From positions 620,305 to 684,304 of the forward strand of contig NW_019775746.1 of assembly GCF_001039355.2 (NCBI RefSeq): a stretch of DNA of 64,000 nucleotides, read 5' to 3'. The notes under the pieces were generated by a model. It was not told the DNA's origin. It saw nothing but the letters and a program-made list of their open reading frames with translations, and ran no database searches. This DNA comes from Lingula anatina (Eukaryota; Brachiopoda; Lingulata; Lingulida; Lingulidae). Shown here piece after piece: positions 1-13,302 of this stretch (position 1 is the stretch's first letter; every line of letters starts with the position of its first letter). Made by a program: the position numbers and the translations under genes.

Positions 1-74
1 CTCAAACTGAAAGCAATTTAGTGAGAAACCCCTTGGAGTTGGATTGATCCTGTTAGATTGATCTAGGTATGGGA
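1..74. repeat. Fragment of a foldback (inverted-repeat) element, copy 1
   Basis: The first 74 bases lie in a DGAT1 intron and resemble the right arm of foldback elements at 48871-49100 and 57643-57864: a GCAATTTAGTGAGA segment, then GATTGATC-type sequence, ending in TATGGGA. Only one arm is inside the window. Confidence 0.5.
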
Positions 75-362
75 ACTTAGTCTAATGCTTGATACACATT
101 TTACTTTCATCCTAATCCAATGTTATGCAGAATAAGAATTTGATGTTGGCTATGCAGTTACAGTAAGCATAATACATTAGTTCATCAGAATTGACAGTAT
201 CCTATTTCCTGCGTTTTTATTTTCTGGTTTTTGTCTGTACATTTGACAGCTTTGCTGCCTTGTTTATGTTACAATTAAGATATGTTATTTTGAAGAGAAT
301 CATGTTCAATTTTGAGAGATATATTTTGAAATATATTCTCAATGGAATCTTTTCCCTTGCAG

Positions 363-1193
363 ACATCTGTACAAACCCATGGTCAGCAGGGGCTTCAACA
401 AACTTTACGCTTCAATTGTTGTGTTTCTTGTGTCAGCATTTTTCCATGAGGTAAGCAAAGGCGCGTACATATGAAAACATCAGAATTTATTTGGATTGCA
501 CATGACAAGTCTCTGTACATCTAAAATGCATGATTAATGATACACCTTTCAATTTGAGCTAGACCAGTTTGAAAGCAATGTTTGAAGAGCAGAAACCAAT
601 AAGTAAATTTTTTTACATCAGAATGAATCCATCTTAAAGATAACCCATGCTTATTGGTTTTGAATTGTAAGTTATAATAATTGTTCTCATTGCAGTATAT
701 GGATATAGACTATGTATATATTTCTAATGTGTTTATTGTCTTGACCTCCAGTACTTGGTCAGTGTGCCCCTGAAGATGTTCCGTGTCTGGGCTTTTATGG
801 CTATGGCTGGACAGGTAAAGACAATGGGCAGAGCACAGAACTAGGAACATATTTTTTAACAGCAGTATTTTATTAATTTTTAACATTAACAAAAAAAAAA
901 AAAAAAAAAAAAAACACTTACACTTGAAATGATTAGACAAAATCTTTAATGACAATGACCCTTTTAAATATAATAGTTTCTCTGTTCACTATTATCCATT
1001 AAATGTAATTTATCATTTCCAGATTCCATTTGCACTTTTTGTCTCCAAGTTCTTACATGGCCAGTATGGCAACATGGCGGTGTGGGTATCCCTCATCATT
1101 GGACAGCCACTGGCCATTCTCATGTACTTCCACGACTACTTTGTGATGCGGAACACGGATATCCCTGGAGTCACCAACCCTATTACACAGTAG
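363..1193 (+). CDS. DGAT1: Diacylglycerol O-acyltransferase 1, C-terminal exons (5' part outside window)
   Basis: Three exons are visible: 363-450, 752-814 and 1023-1193, each bounded by AG/GT and joining in one frame to a TAG stop at 1191-1193. The product is the end of an MBOAT-family enzyme that makes triacylglycerol from diacylglycerol and acyl-CoA in the ER membrane. Recognisable are the block around [12 protein letters not shown], the hydrophobic [19 protein letters not shown] segment whose FFHE histidine is the known MBOAT catalytic residue, and the [17 protein letters not shown] membrane segment followed by the HDYFVMRN tail, all matching animal DGAT1. The last intron ends just before [10 protein letters not shown]. 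The tail ends in PITQ. The gene runs in from the left edge and is the only protein gene on the plus strand here. Identification is from family knowledge of DGAT1; ACAT/SOAT is less likely because of the YLVSVPL and IIGQP motifs. Confidence 0.93.
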
Positions 1194-3800
1194 TGGCTAC
1201 CTCAACACTTGCCCTTGCAGACTTAAGAGATTAAGATTGAAGAATTGCATTAGGGGTTGTAAAATATTTAATAGTATTATTAGAAAGGACAGAAGTTAAC
1301 AATAAAAAAACTATTTTTAGGAGAATGGATTATGGAAAAGTGATTAATTGTTTAAGGTACCATTGGTTTGGGGGAAAATGAACAGTACTGATTAAAATGG
1401 TTTACATGTAGGAAGGAATTGAAAAGATTTAAGTTTGTTCTGACACATTTTGATCACTGAAATAGCCCAGGTAATGGTTGTAAGGGTTTTTAAAAGATTA
1501 TATTTCTGTGGAAAGCTATTAAGACAAATGTCTGTATTAAGAAAGGGTGCACCTGTACTAAATTGTATAAAAAAACTAGATTTTACTGTGAAATTAAATT
1601 GTTAATTAAATGATTATATTATTACATGACATAGATTGTTTGCTCATTTATCATTGCACATATATATTGTTGCAATTGACTGAAACGTGAGAACTGTCTT
1701 TAAAAAGAATAATGGGGTTTGTTTTTCTGAACAAATGCATACATGTTTGATAAATGATATATTGGGGATGGGAGGGGGGATCCATAAGAAAGGTCAGCAC
1801 TCGTAGCTTCATGGCAACAAATGGTAACCAATTTTTAAAGATTGTTTTAATCAAAAATGATGTACAAAAGGTATTTATTATGGACAGACACAATGTGACT
1901 GAACATATAGCCATCGCCTGCATTTGTTTTTGCTGTTGGCTTGGCCTTGGACTTTCTTCAATTTTTGCTTGAAAACACTGCTAGTTATTCTTTAACTTAA
2001 AGGAAGGAATGATTGATAGGACAATATACAGCTCATGATAAGTTTGAATGCCAGCCTGATTTTACTATTATGATTTCTTTTCTTTGTTTTTTTTTTGTGT
2101 TGTTTTCCTTCTTTTTTTCTTGTTTTTATGTGGCTTTGAATTTTCATGGGTCTGAAACCCTGTGCTGGTAATATTTTCTGAAAGTCTGCTGTAACAGAAG
2201 CAATAATTTCACATTTGTTGTGATTGTGCTCGTAAGAATTAAGTAATATTTCATCAAAGTTGTTGAAGACGTGTTTTGTGAACAACCATTGCTTTAAAAA
2301 TTGGTTGTTCATATTAAGTCTGTTTCAGTGACATTGCTTCTAAGCGCTGCCTCATTTTTGTGTCTGTCAATTTGACGGCAATGCTGCCTCTTTATTTGTA
2401 TGTATATTTGTATGTATGATTAAAATTTATAAGAAATGCTTACAAGTATCATGTTTAGGGATAAACTACTTTAGATCCATGTGTATCCTAAAGTTTTCAA
2501 TTTAAAGATGTTAAATAATGATAAAAAGTGTTTATTTGCTGTAGCAAAGTATGTCATTTTAATGCTATAATATAGATAATGGTTATAATGTTTAAATTAA
2601 CTACAACCATGAAATGTTTTGTATATTTAGTTTAAATCCGTAATGATATTTTCAATCATGCACAATATTTAGTAGTAAGATGAAATTTTTTTGTAATAGA
2701 CTGTCTTGTATTGGATATGGTGTTATGTTCAGTGTGATTTTCTGTCTTATTATGCTTCCAATACAATTAATGTTTCTACTTCATGTATGTTCAATTGAAT
2801 CTAAAAGCAGTATTTTATCAGCTCAGTCAACTGTTGTGAGTTTACAGCAGATCAGTAAAGAATTGTGGTAGCAGCCAGCAAAGTTGTACATCTTAAGATT
2901 AGTGAACAACGGTTTTGTGGATTATAGTATGACAGATTTGTTACCTGCCCGTATATGTAGGGCATGAATCAGTTCTAGAGAACATCCTATTAATAGCTCA
3001 TATTCTAAATTTCATCTGTCTAGAATTCAGCCAACTAAAACATAACTTGGATTCTAGCCTAATAAATCTTTTTTTTCCAAGTAATGAAGTGTTTTTGAGA
3101 TTTGCTCATCTTTCACAAACTTGCATTTTTCAGGTTAAATCTTCTGGATGTCAAGAGTCATGTATGGTGCAAAACTGGAAATTGGTAATGACTATGCTAT
3201 AACAACCTATTTAATATTGCATCAAAAAAAAAAAAATTTGTGCTATGACATCATTGAGTCATTGGTTGACCTTTATTCGTCCTTTATATGTCTGCCCATT
3301 TGGAAGCTTTGATGTCTTGTCAAAGAATTGCTAAGAAAACATTTCTGTAGGTAATATACCTAACTGATTAATTTTATGAGAGCAAGCTGCCCTGAAAAAA
3401 TAATGATCATTCATATGATGAAAAGGTGATGTTAGTATTAGACCTGTAAGATAAGTACAGTAACAGTGTACTTGCAGGCAAATTTATAAAAGTGCTGTGA
3501 AATTTTGAAGCTTGCTTTAGCTTCGGAAAATGTGGAAATGTTAATGTTAAAAAGGATAGAATTATAAGTCTGTTAAAATAATAGACAAATTTTTCACTTG
3601 CATTGAGCATAGCAAAGATTTTGTTGTAAGTGCATCGCTTTGTGAGATTGTGTGCATGATTAGAAGATTATTATAAGTTAGTTATGTGGTTGGTTGATTG
3701 CTACCACAGCCAACTGTGGGAACTAGTGATCTGTTCTTGTAAAAGAATTATATGCCAGTGATGCGAAATAAATATCACTTTTAATACAAATGCTCTTTAC
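1194..3800 (+). other. DGAT1 3' UTR and flank
   Basis: AT-rich sequence after the DGAT1 stop, with no convincing coding exon on either strand. Candidate poly(A) signals AATAAA occur at 1301-1306, 3061-3066 and 3767-3772, so the 3' UTR could be short (about 0.1 kb) or long (about 2.6 kb). T-rich tracts occur near 2070-2130. Small reading frames here have no codon structure or similarity that I recognise. Confidence 0.45.
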
Positions 3801-4943
3801 GTATATGATTTAGAAATATGAATTCAAAATCCTAGGTCTGCATTTACTAATTTACCTTGGAAAGAGAAGCAACTGCCAGGACTCCTGATCTTATAGATGT
3901 TTACCTTATTTTGTACAGACACTGTCTGTATATTTTCTAATTGGTCTGTCTGTTCGTGTCGTCGCCGTTACTGTCACTGTCCGACATATGATGTTTGCTT
4001 CATAACTTCCAAACTGTATTTTTGTTTTACGTTATATTTACTGAGTGGCTTTGTTTGGTAAAGAGGCAGATTGCTTTTGAAAATCGGCATGATCGGTTTG
4101 CATTTAGGATCATTGTTCCACCAAAATATTCGCATTCTGTTTTTAACCTGAAAGTAAGTATGCAGTGATCTAAGCAGAGAGAAGTGCATCTTACATATAT
4201 CTATATTATTACTTAATCTTGAAGTTAGCTGATCCAGCTTGTTTGAGTTAAGCCACTTCCAAAACCCTAAAACAAGCTGTCAATTGGCAGTCTGGCTATG
4301 TTTATGTAGATTGATGCATGATATTCGTCCAGACTGTTCAATAAAGACCTTAGGTTTTTTGGGTTTTTTTTATGTCACAGAAAAATATCCAATTACTGAA
4401 AACATTCAAATAAATTGTGCATGTAATTCAAAAATTTATTTGCTAAAATTATCTTGGCTATTTGGCAGAGAAGGAATGGTACTTTACAGCACTCATTAAT
4501 CATACTCATCAATTATTAAAGCAGAAATTTACAAAATATTGTCCCACAAATGACAAAAAATAGATTACTAGAACAATTAATTATATAATTAAAGAATAAG
4601 CATACATATATGTTTATTTCCAGTTTGCCGAATGCTTGTCTGCCTAATGCTTGTTCTATCCTTACAGAAAATTAGGCAGATCAATTTTTTGTATATTTGT
4701 TTAGTTCTGTGCCTTTATTCTCTCGTGGTATGTGCATTATATTCATTCAGTGTTAAAATAAAGTCGTTTCTGCAATCGTGATAAATGGTCATCTAATGCC
4801 TAGTATATACATGATGGTCTAGCTAACATTGCTTTTACAGGGTAGTGTCTATAGAAGTCTGGAACTAGACACATACATATACATATATTGATTTTGATTT
4901 TATTCAATTTCTTCCCCCCCAAAAAAAACAAACAAACAAAGAA

Positions 4944-4946
<3 letters not shown>

Positions 4947-4986
<40 letters not shown>
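4947..4986. repeat. (CA)n microsatellite
   Basis: About 20 uninterrupted CA units preceded by an A-rich AAAC run. Reading frames through it give only TH/HT or VC repeats and are artefacts. Confidence 0.97.
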
Positions 4987-4988
<2 letters not shown>

Positions 4989-5984
4989 TAAATTTGTGCT
5001 ATGCAGTCAAGTCCACACACAGCACATGCATCTATGTAAGGTAAACATAACCTATTCATACAGGTGGAATGTTGCTCTAGCTTATTTGCCCATAAAAATT
5101 CAGTACTCTTACTATGCTGGCAAATGTGGTTACTATGTGGTCTGTGATAGTGGTGCTTACATGTTCACATTTAACTGTAAAATCAGTAGTCCTTATGAAG
5201 TAAGGAGGTAAACATTTTAAAGCATCACTGACCCACCTAAATTTTAAGCAACTCAGTTTTTAAATTACACTATTGTTGCAGTAACAAGTACTATAAATTT
5301 AAAAATTGAGATCTTTAGCATGAAGAGGTGAGAGTCAAGTCAAATTTAACAATATGGCAGGATATAAAGAAGTGAGTTAAAAAAACAAAACATTAGACAG
5401 ATGGATATAAAATTTTTCTGTTGGGCATATTCCAAACAACTTATTTCACCAGCTTTTAAATTCATTAGCAGAAGTAAGGCAATCAGCTGTATGACATGTG
5501 TTAGCTATACAAGAAGTAGATATGTCTGGGGATTATTTGGTTGTGCAAAAAGGTAGTCAAGATTCACTGTGTTGATAAAAGTGACACATAAAATAGTTGA
5601 TAATTTTACAAATAATGCTGTTTGGGAAAACAAAATGGCAGGGACTGAAGTTTCAAAATGCTGACAGCAAGTGAAATTAAACACTGATCATTATCTATCA
5701 TATTGCTAGCTCTATAATTAAAATCAATTTACCTAAAATACTTAATCTGATACATTATTATGACAAAACAACATCAGTGATAATGCAACTGCATTACACA
5801 GTTTACAGATGTACACAGTTTGAATTAAGACATTTGGAGAGATAATTACAGCTTTCGTGTTTTTCACATTTGCTATCCTAGATTCTGTCCCCATTTGAAA
5901 TTAAATAAATGGATGGATTCAGTTCTGTTTGTACACTTGCTTACATTAAAATGATACATGTAGAAATAATTTTTTTTATAAATC

Positions 5985-5988
<4 letters not shown>

Positions 5989-6027
<39 letters not shown>

Positions 6028-6064
6028 GGGTGGATGGATGGATTGATGGATGGATGGATGGATG
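5989..6064. repeat. Compound (GT)n-(GATG)n microsatellite
   Basis: A TG run of about 15 units changes through TGGG units into a GGAT tetranucleotide run. Confidence 0.95.
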
Positions 6065-6634
6065 CATACATATGAATGGTGGTTTCATAAATGTAACCAG
6101 TGTCATATTAATAAATCATTCTATCTGTCATCACATTGGTAATCCATAAACAAGTGCAATTACTAACTAAAGGTTTCATTAACACCCCCTCCACCCCCCC
6201 AAAAAAAAAAAATAGACCAAAAGGAAAAAAGTACTATAGCGTATTTAAAAAGGAAAGCTGTTGTTACATGTATCTGCAAGCAATTTTCACTATTTGTTTG
6301 ATAAGTCTCTTTTACCAAGCTGACTGACCTAGCTAGTTAATGCTCTGAATTTCCTGCCAAAATTATAGTACTGCTAGGGTCTTGTTATTCCATCTTGGCT
6401 TTGTCTGGTGAACTCAGACTTCAAGTGTAAATTAAGTGTGTGTGAATACATATGTTGCATGCTCAGTCCAATTTCAGGATTTTAAATCTACCTGTTTTAC
6501 ATATAGTCCAGATGGCAGCTTGTTTACCTGTAGGTAAAATTCGAAAACAACTTAGTATTGATATTAAAAAAAGATCTTTATGTAGTTACATGAATATTGT
6601 TGAACTGGGACAGAAAACTGCATGTGTATAGTTT

Positions 6635-6668
6635 TGTGTGTGTGTGTGTGTGTGGGGGGGGGGGGGGG
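6635..6668. repeat. (GT)n followed by G homopolymer
   Basis: About ten GT units run directly into about 15 Gs. Confidence 0.93.
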
Positions 6669-7225
6669 CTTGAAGTGACTAAAATATGAACAATATTAAA
6701 AAGGGACTGAGAGGGACTGACATCAGGACCACAAAGCGACACTATAGTGCAAACCTCAGTGGAGATATGGGGGTCTGATGGGGAAGTTGATCGCAATTTG
6801 TTAACACATGACATAAATAATTTATGATTTCAAGATAACTTGTTTACAAAGAGGAAAATTATTCCAACTGCTTCTGTAAATAAAAGCAAATATGGAATTG
6901 GGGGGGGGGGGGGCAACCTTTTGATGACACAAGAAGTGAAAACACTACAAGTGGAAAACGTTTCTGAATTTCCCCCACCGAATGCACATGATATGATGCA
7001 TAATACACTATAAAAAATTAAAAATAAAGAAAAAACTTCCATATTTCTACCAAAGTTATGACATGAAAGTGGTGTTTTGCCCGATTTATCTTGAAGATTT
7101 TTGTTGTGATATTTACAAACTTTACTTTTTTATGTTTTATAGAAAAACACTGTGTCTAAACAGTCATTACCTAAATCTGTCATCTCCATTATTTTTGCTA
7201 TTGTCATGCACTCTCTCCCCTCTTT

Positions 7226-7226
<1 letters not shown>

Positions 7227-7261
<35 letters not shown>
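7227..7261. repeat. (CA)n microsatellite
   Basis: About 17 CA units. Confidence 0.95.
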
Positions 7262-7263
<2 letters not shown>

Positions 7264-8175
7264 GGAGTGGTGTGTCAGTTATTGTAATAGTTGTGAAATT
7301 AACAAGAATGACTAAAATACAGCTCTAGCTTGAAAACCACTCTGGAACTTGCAGTTAAGCATGAAAATAAAATTGCACAGACATTGACATGTTCCGTTTT
7401 GTTGGCTATATGGCAGTCATAATGAACATTTTTGTTCAGTCTTTTATGTAGTTTGAGAAACATTCTGAGAATTTTGTCCTTACATATGCATTTTGAATGA
7501 AACAGTTTATGGAAAATGGTTGTTATCTTTGGTATTAATAAAATAACAAAGCGTAACTAAACCCAATTAAAGTTGTACTTTTAAGAAACAAGACCCGTAC
7601 TTCTGGACATCTATAATTTTGTCACAGGACCAGATAATACTAAATCATTTTATTTGTGGGCTTACACTATACAAAGCAGTCTTGGGTTTGCAAATTTTCT
7701 AATCATTATTTATTAAAGGTATGGGACTCACCTTGAGTTATAAGCATGGGTAATATATATACATTGGACCGATTACATTTTCTCCAATTGAGGTCCAGTT
7801 TTTACTGCAGCGGTGCCTACTGACAAGGACAATATTTCAATGGGAGCACACTGTGTGAGGTGTAGTACCGCAGTTGCATATAATAAATATTCCCACTTTT
7901 TTATAAGAAAACTGAACACTTCAGCAATATTTAAAATATTAAAAAAATTAGTAAAAAACAAAATAAAAATTTCCATTGACTGATTAGAAATTGTTGTAGC
8001 AAAATTAACTTTCAGAAAAACCGGATATAAACGGCTAAACTTATTTGGCTTGTCTCTTATAAGAAATCACTCAACAGTGGGCTTCATTTCTCATCCCCAT
8101 AGACAGCAGATACACAGACATAACTCCCAATGGCCCCAAAAATATACTGTCATCAAGTGAACTTTCTTACCGGCA

Positions 8176-8284
8176 TTACTTGAACATGTGCACCCCTCTG
8201 TTTGTAAACAAACCGCTGCACCGCTCACAGTGAGTAGCTCCCTCCGCCACAGGTCTCACGACTGCACGGCACCTGTGCCTGGTC
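8176..8284 (-). CDS. Predicted terminal exon of TTLL-A, non-TTL tail
   Basis: It is preceded by a polypyrimidine tract and CAG acceptor. The incoming phase from exon 8 (two bases, CG) selects the one frame that stays open, giving 36 residues that include HCERC and end GVHMFK, then TAA at 8178-8176. The other two frames stop early. A good donor-like GTAAGAAAG follows at 8170, just after the stop, so part of a longer non-coding or differently used exon is possible. I do not recognise the peptide; it resembles a single CxxC knuckle only. Confidence 0.45.
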
Positions 8285-11200
8285 CTGAAAAACAAAATTG
8301 CCAGTAGTTTACACCCTAGACTGTTAGTTGACATCATAATTAACGCTAGCAACACACAAAAAATGCCAGGAAAAAAATGGAAATAAGCACTAATTTTCTC
8401 TCGCTGAACTACATTCGTCTATAACAGTCGATGATTGGTTAATTTACTGGTACCTATCTGCATTCGAGTGACCTANTTTTTTTTATTCAGCACTATTTCA
8501 TTGATACTTTTAATGCTGTTATATTGAAGATCATTTGCAATAATTATATAATATAATTAACATCTAGAAAATGGGGTCCCTGAGGGTGCGCTGATATTTT
8601 TTTTAAATATTATTATTATTATTATTTAAATGTTGGGAAGAGAAGGAATACTCAGTGGGTACCCATCAACACCATCTAGCTTACCAGTGTCAAGGGTATG
8701 ATGATCAAACTAAACAATAAAAAGATAAATCGGGTACAATCCCTACAATCCGATCAGAACTCCCTGGGATACACTGTACGCAGGGGGCATTGTGCCCATC
8801 CATATATATGGATTTGTCCTTCAGGTGCACGCACCAGCGTTAGGTAGGGCGATCAAATAGCTTTTGTATGTCACATAATAATCAGGTACTATTCTTTAAA
8901 CAGCTATTGGACATTTCGTTGGCGAAATTTATTCTACTCCTGTAACATGGTATTGGTTAAAAGTAGTCACTGATAAATTTGGTAATAATATTTAAATAAA
9001 TAAACTTTCGAAATAAACCGGAGGGAATATGCTTCCACTCTATCTTTCATTCCCAGCAAGAGGGTTTGAACTAAATGCGCAACGTTTGGATAAAATATTA
9101 AAGGTACATTTGAGTTTTATTTATCAGAGAGACTTTTCTCAGAAGTACACACTTCTAAAGAAATGCCTGCGTATTTACACAATATTCCATAATCTAACTT
9201 CCCTGGAAATAATATCATCGCATGTGAGAATATTCCTGATCTAAAGTAGAAACTTGCTTGCACATATTATGAGCTTCAACCGTGCCCTTTAATTTAAACT
9301 AAATTTTGTTCTAAGCATATTTACCGTCGATTTCCTTCTGCCAATTGTTCATCCACGTAGTATAGCGAGTTTTTATCGTTGATGTCTTTGTTTGTCAGAT
9401 GTATTGCCCTGTTATTGATATCTTTCATAGTGTACCTGTACAAGAAATAGAATGATAAATAATTAATTAAAAACTCAGTGTTCACCCATGGACAGGGTGG
9501 ACGTGGGTTTTAACCCATCCTTGGACATGTCAACCCTTTATCTGCATCTGCTGTCTCCCAGCTTGGCACTCAGCTAGGGTTAAGTACTTGGTCTGACAGT
9601 GAAAGATGGCACCAGTTTTGATGGGCATAACCCCAAACCAAATCCTAGTATAAAAAAAACAATCTACATGTGCACGCATTCAAAGCAAATGTGAATTTGC
9701 AAATTCAATAAACAAACCTGCTTACCACGCTTTTTTTTTTTATTTTGTGTTATTTTGAGGTGAGGGGACGTAGCTAATATGGAATAAAAGAAAGGGATAA
9801 AATTTATGCACTTACTTTTCAACTGATATCCTCACAAGACCCTCGGGGTTGACATATATCCGAAGAGGGTTAATACTGGTGACATGGACATATACCCTTA
9901 AATCAATCTTGGATCCGTTAACCAACAGTGGATTGGATATATACCTGTAGGAAATACCGATAAAATTAAAGACAGTTTAAAGTTACAAATATACTCTCGA
10001 TGCCTATCCTTTCTATATATTTCATATTAATCATACATTATAATTTAGTCTTAATACATGCACACAGAATGATAGTCGCAGGTCATATAATGTACGTATA
10101 AATAATATTTACAAACGGCAACAATTTACAAACGACAACGGCACGAGAGCAAAAGAACACACTTCATCCTAATATATCGAATAACAAGAAGCTGCAAACA
10201 TCAAATCACAAGCACTAAGAAGTACCGTGTATTCAGTTTCAAAAAATAAAAAAAAAATTAAAAAAATAAAAAACATCAACCACTGCATACATTTTTATGT
10301 CCTGTTTAATTTAAAGTAGTTTGAAATAACCCTCTTACCTTTGAACAACGGTGTGTTCCTTTTTGGGAACCTTCTTCCAGTCTTGGACTACTTCAATCCC
10401 TCTTCCCCCAAACGCGCACGGCTGTATGAAGATATGAAATAATCGGTTTTACATGAAATCACCTTCTCCAAAGTAAAGTGTCTTCTTCGCTGCTAAAACA
10501 TTTAATAAACCAATACTGGAGTATGTGGATAAACCACGGAACGCCCACTTACAAACCAATTTTTTTTCTAGACGGACGCACTCATTGCCATCCTATCAAA
10601 GCATCAGCTATTTTTCGGTCAACTTACCCCGCCTACCACCATAATTTCGAACCAGATGAAACAATTTAGGAAGAAGATCTTTATAAGGCACTGTAGACAC
10701 AAACTTGGGCTGTACATAATTTACGCTATAGCATGTCCTAATTCATACTTGTGAGCTGATATTTGTTGTTGCTCACGAATCATATTTTAAAGTTGTTTTA
10801 ACAAAAGTATATTACCTCTTTGATCGGATGACTTTGTGTTCGGATAGCGGTACGACAAGAATGTCTAGGAACTGATGTCCGTTCCCCATTGCTTTGTACG
10901 GTTGACATTCGTCCCTTATACTCCGACCTACCCTATCCTGGCTAATCATATGAGACCCCGGACTTTCAATTTTAGGACTGACATTCCTGTCACACCAGTA
11001 TGTCCGCCTCTGGGGAGGGGGGGGGGGTGTTAACGTGAATTCTACCCCGTCCGTGGACAACCAGTCCCTCATATAAACTTAACAGTTACATTTTTATTCC
11101 CCTTTGGTTTGTACTCTATCACTTTATTAAGGCGAAGTAAAATAAATAATTCATTTTAAATATTCTTATTAAATATAAGACAAATATATATTTCTATATG

Positions 11201-13302
11201 TATACCAACCGGTTTCAAGAGCCAGGTCCGGTGTTTGTCGCTGCTATTCCATGCTCTCTTCAGAGCAACCTTGTCTTCTGGTAAAACAAACGTCTCTGGG
11301 AAGATCCCATAGTCTTCCTCGCCGTATTTTGCTTTAAACCTTTGAAGATTACGCCCTAGTTGATCTTTGCAACCCAAGGCCCAACTGTCTGGGATGTGGT
11401 TGAACTGAAGAGGAAAGTAATATATGACCATTCAATGTACATCCAATTCTACTCAATGCATATGGCCTTGAGGCGCGTGCTTTTGAATTGACATTCATCT
11501 TTGAAATATAGTCATCTCAGTATTGAAAGGGCATATCTTACTTAATTAACATTCAATAATAAAATAACGCTACCGTAGGTAATGTCGCAATCTGAGTCAA
11601 CTTAAAGTTTGATGTTATGATATCCCTCTGTCACAGTTGTCTACACTCGGCATTTATAAATATAATTTACACATATAAGTTGAAGGAAGAAAGCTGAACT
11701 TTGGAAGCTATTTAGTTATTTGCAAAAATATGGAATAGATTTTCCCCACCTTTTGGTGCGGTAGGACGGACAGATAGTCCCTCGCCATGTTGATTTGATA
11801 GGGCAGACCGTAAAATACTATGTATTCCCACACATCTTTATGTACATGTAAAACCAAAAGATTGAATTACAAGCAAATACCGCATATAAATAAAAACAAA
11901 TATAAAAAAATATAAGCAAATAAAATAACATGCTTCTGTAGACGTAATAATGATAACAAATGAATTAATACGTGAGACAAACCAGTCGATTGGTTTATAC
12001 ATTAATGCCTAAGAAAACAAGAAATATATTGATCAATTATACAGACTGTTTTGGCATACAATGCACACAGTTTAAATACGTAACAGAGTTTTCTGTCCAT
12101 GTAAAATATACCGTTGGATTACATTACCGTTTGAATTTTTCTACATTTTATAGCACTATAATTACACATGCAGCGGACAGTGTTATAATTGTGCATGCAT
12201 TTACAGCACTCTGAAACATCCTGTGGAAGCATGGTATATTGTTCATATTAACTGCACCGGTAAAAAAATGTAACTGCGTGTTATTTTGGAATCGTACCTT
12301 GAGTTTGGGTAAACCCAGATAAAGAAACATAAAAGGCAATAGGTGAAGATGGGCTAGCATAATACTTTAAACGGTCTCGTATTGTTTGGGGAAGTTCCTC
12401 AACTGAAACATGGCATAAGATAATTATGTTAATTTAGTGTGACGTGTGTACATGCAAGATACACTGTACCAGTACACATACGCACAATTATGTATATATA
12501 TAATTATGTACCTAGATCGATACTGTACTGAAATGTGGATCAAACTCACAACATTTTTGGTGCACTAATATTCACAGATGTAAGTCATAAGAAAATCTGG
12601 CCCTCTTACAGACTACAATTCCCCTCACAAAAATATTATAACTACCGGTTATGTACCTATGAATTACGAAAAGCAAAGGATAGGGCAAAATTGTTGGCTT
12701 ATCTTACAAATATACCCTTTACCTTTTTGATCGGGCCTAACAAAGTTAATTGTTGGCGGCACGTTTGAAAATAAACTTGGTGTTAAGGCGGGTAAAACGT
12801 TGTCCTTGACTTCAATTTCCTCTGCAATTCCTTCAGTAAAAAGTGACACTGGCTTGCCTGAAGAACAGTCGGATATCCGGGCCGATGGCCCCTGCTCTCC
12901 ATCTATGTGTAACTTGACCGGGCATTCGTTTAATGGTGCGCTATGTGTAGTCGGACTCTCACCTTTTGAGTAAAATGTCCAAACATGATTCTGTTGCCAT
13001 TGTACTATGTGTAGTAACTCCTATTTTCATGATATTAAAAATAGATTTTGACAGATTACATTGACAGAGATAATATTTTTAATTTACTAATTTTTTTTTC
13101 GAAAAATCACAAACCGGAAAGATGGGAATATGGATAACCATATTCTCTATTTAATGTTGAATATCTGGACTGGGATTTGAAATATTCTCGTCAGCAATAT
13201 TGATACAATGGTCATCAACTAACTTATTTCCTATAACGTACCTGAAACATTTGCGCTGTTGGCTAAAAGTAGTATAACAGTAACACAAATGCAACAATCC
13301 AT
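8176..13302 (-). CDS. TTLL-family protein, truncated paralogue with secretory-type leader (TTLL-A)
   Basis: Exons by splice consensus and frame: 13302-13242, 12962-12723, 12402-12298, 11835-11750, 11404-11210, 10421-10339, 9944-9816, 9435-9325 and 8284-8176 (372 codons plus TAA). Residues 1-20 are hydrophobic (MDCCICVTVILLLANSANVS) and look like a signal peptide. From about residue 164 it matches the N-terminal half of the tubulin-tyrosine-ligase domain: FNHIPDSWALGCKDQLGRN, TWLLKP, the GGRGIEVVQDW nucleotide-binding loop, KIDLRVYV and NNRAIHLTN. These enzymes ligate glutamate or other amino acids to tubulin or other proteins using ATP. The second half, with the Mg-binding FDILLD..E.N motif, is absent; exon 9 instead adds 36 residues ending GLFTNRGVHMFK with a CERC pair. 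An upstream in-frame ATG at 13338 would add 12 residues, but the paralogue lacks it. An n at 8476 between exons 8 and 9 leaves open an assembly loss. Catalysis is doubtful as drawn. Confidence 0.75.
8476..8476. other. Single n: probable contig join or ambiguous base
   Basis: An isolated n lies in the intron between the last TTL-domain exon of TTLL-A and its predicted terminal exon. Other isolated n positions in this window (21649, 39694, 45053) are unmerged contig overlaps, so sequence could be missing or misjoined here too. Confidence 0.5.

Larger units (their letters stand above)
3801..8175. other. Intergenic, AT-rich, microsatellite-rich; no gene seen
   Basis: No exon with flanking splice sites and sensible protein could be supported. 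The stretch holds several CA/GT microsatellites, listed separately, and G homopolymers near 6653-6668 and 6901-6913. It separates the plus-strand DGAT1 from the minus-strand TTLL pair, so it is a tail-to-tail intergenic space. Confidence 0.5.

Noticed and set aside
4888-5211. 107-codon frame rich in TH repeats
   Set aside because: It is translated from the (CA)n microsatellite.
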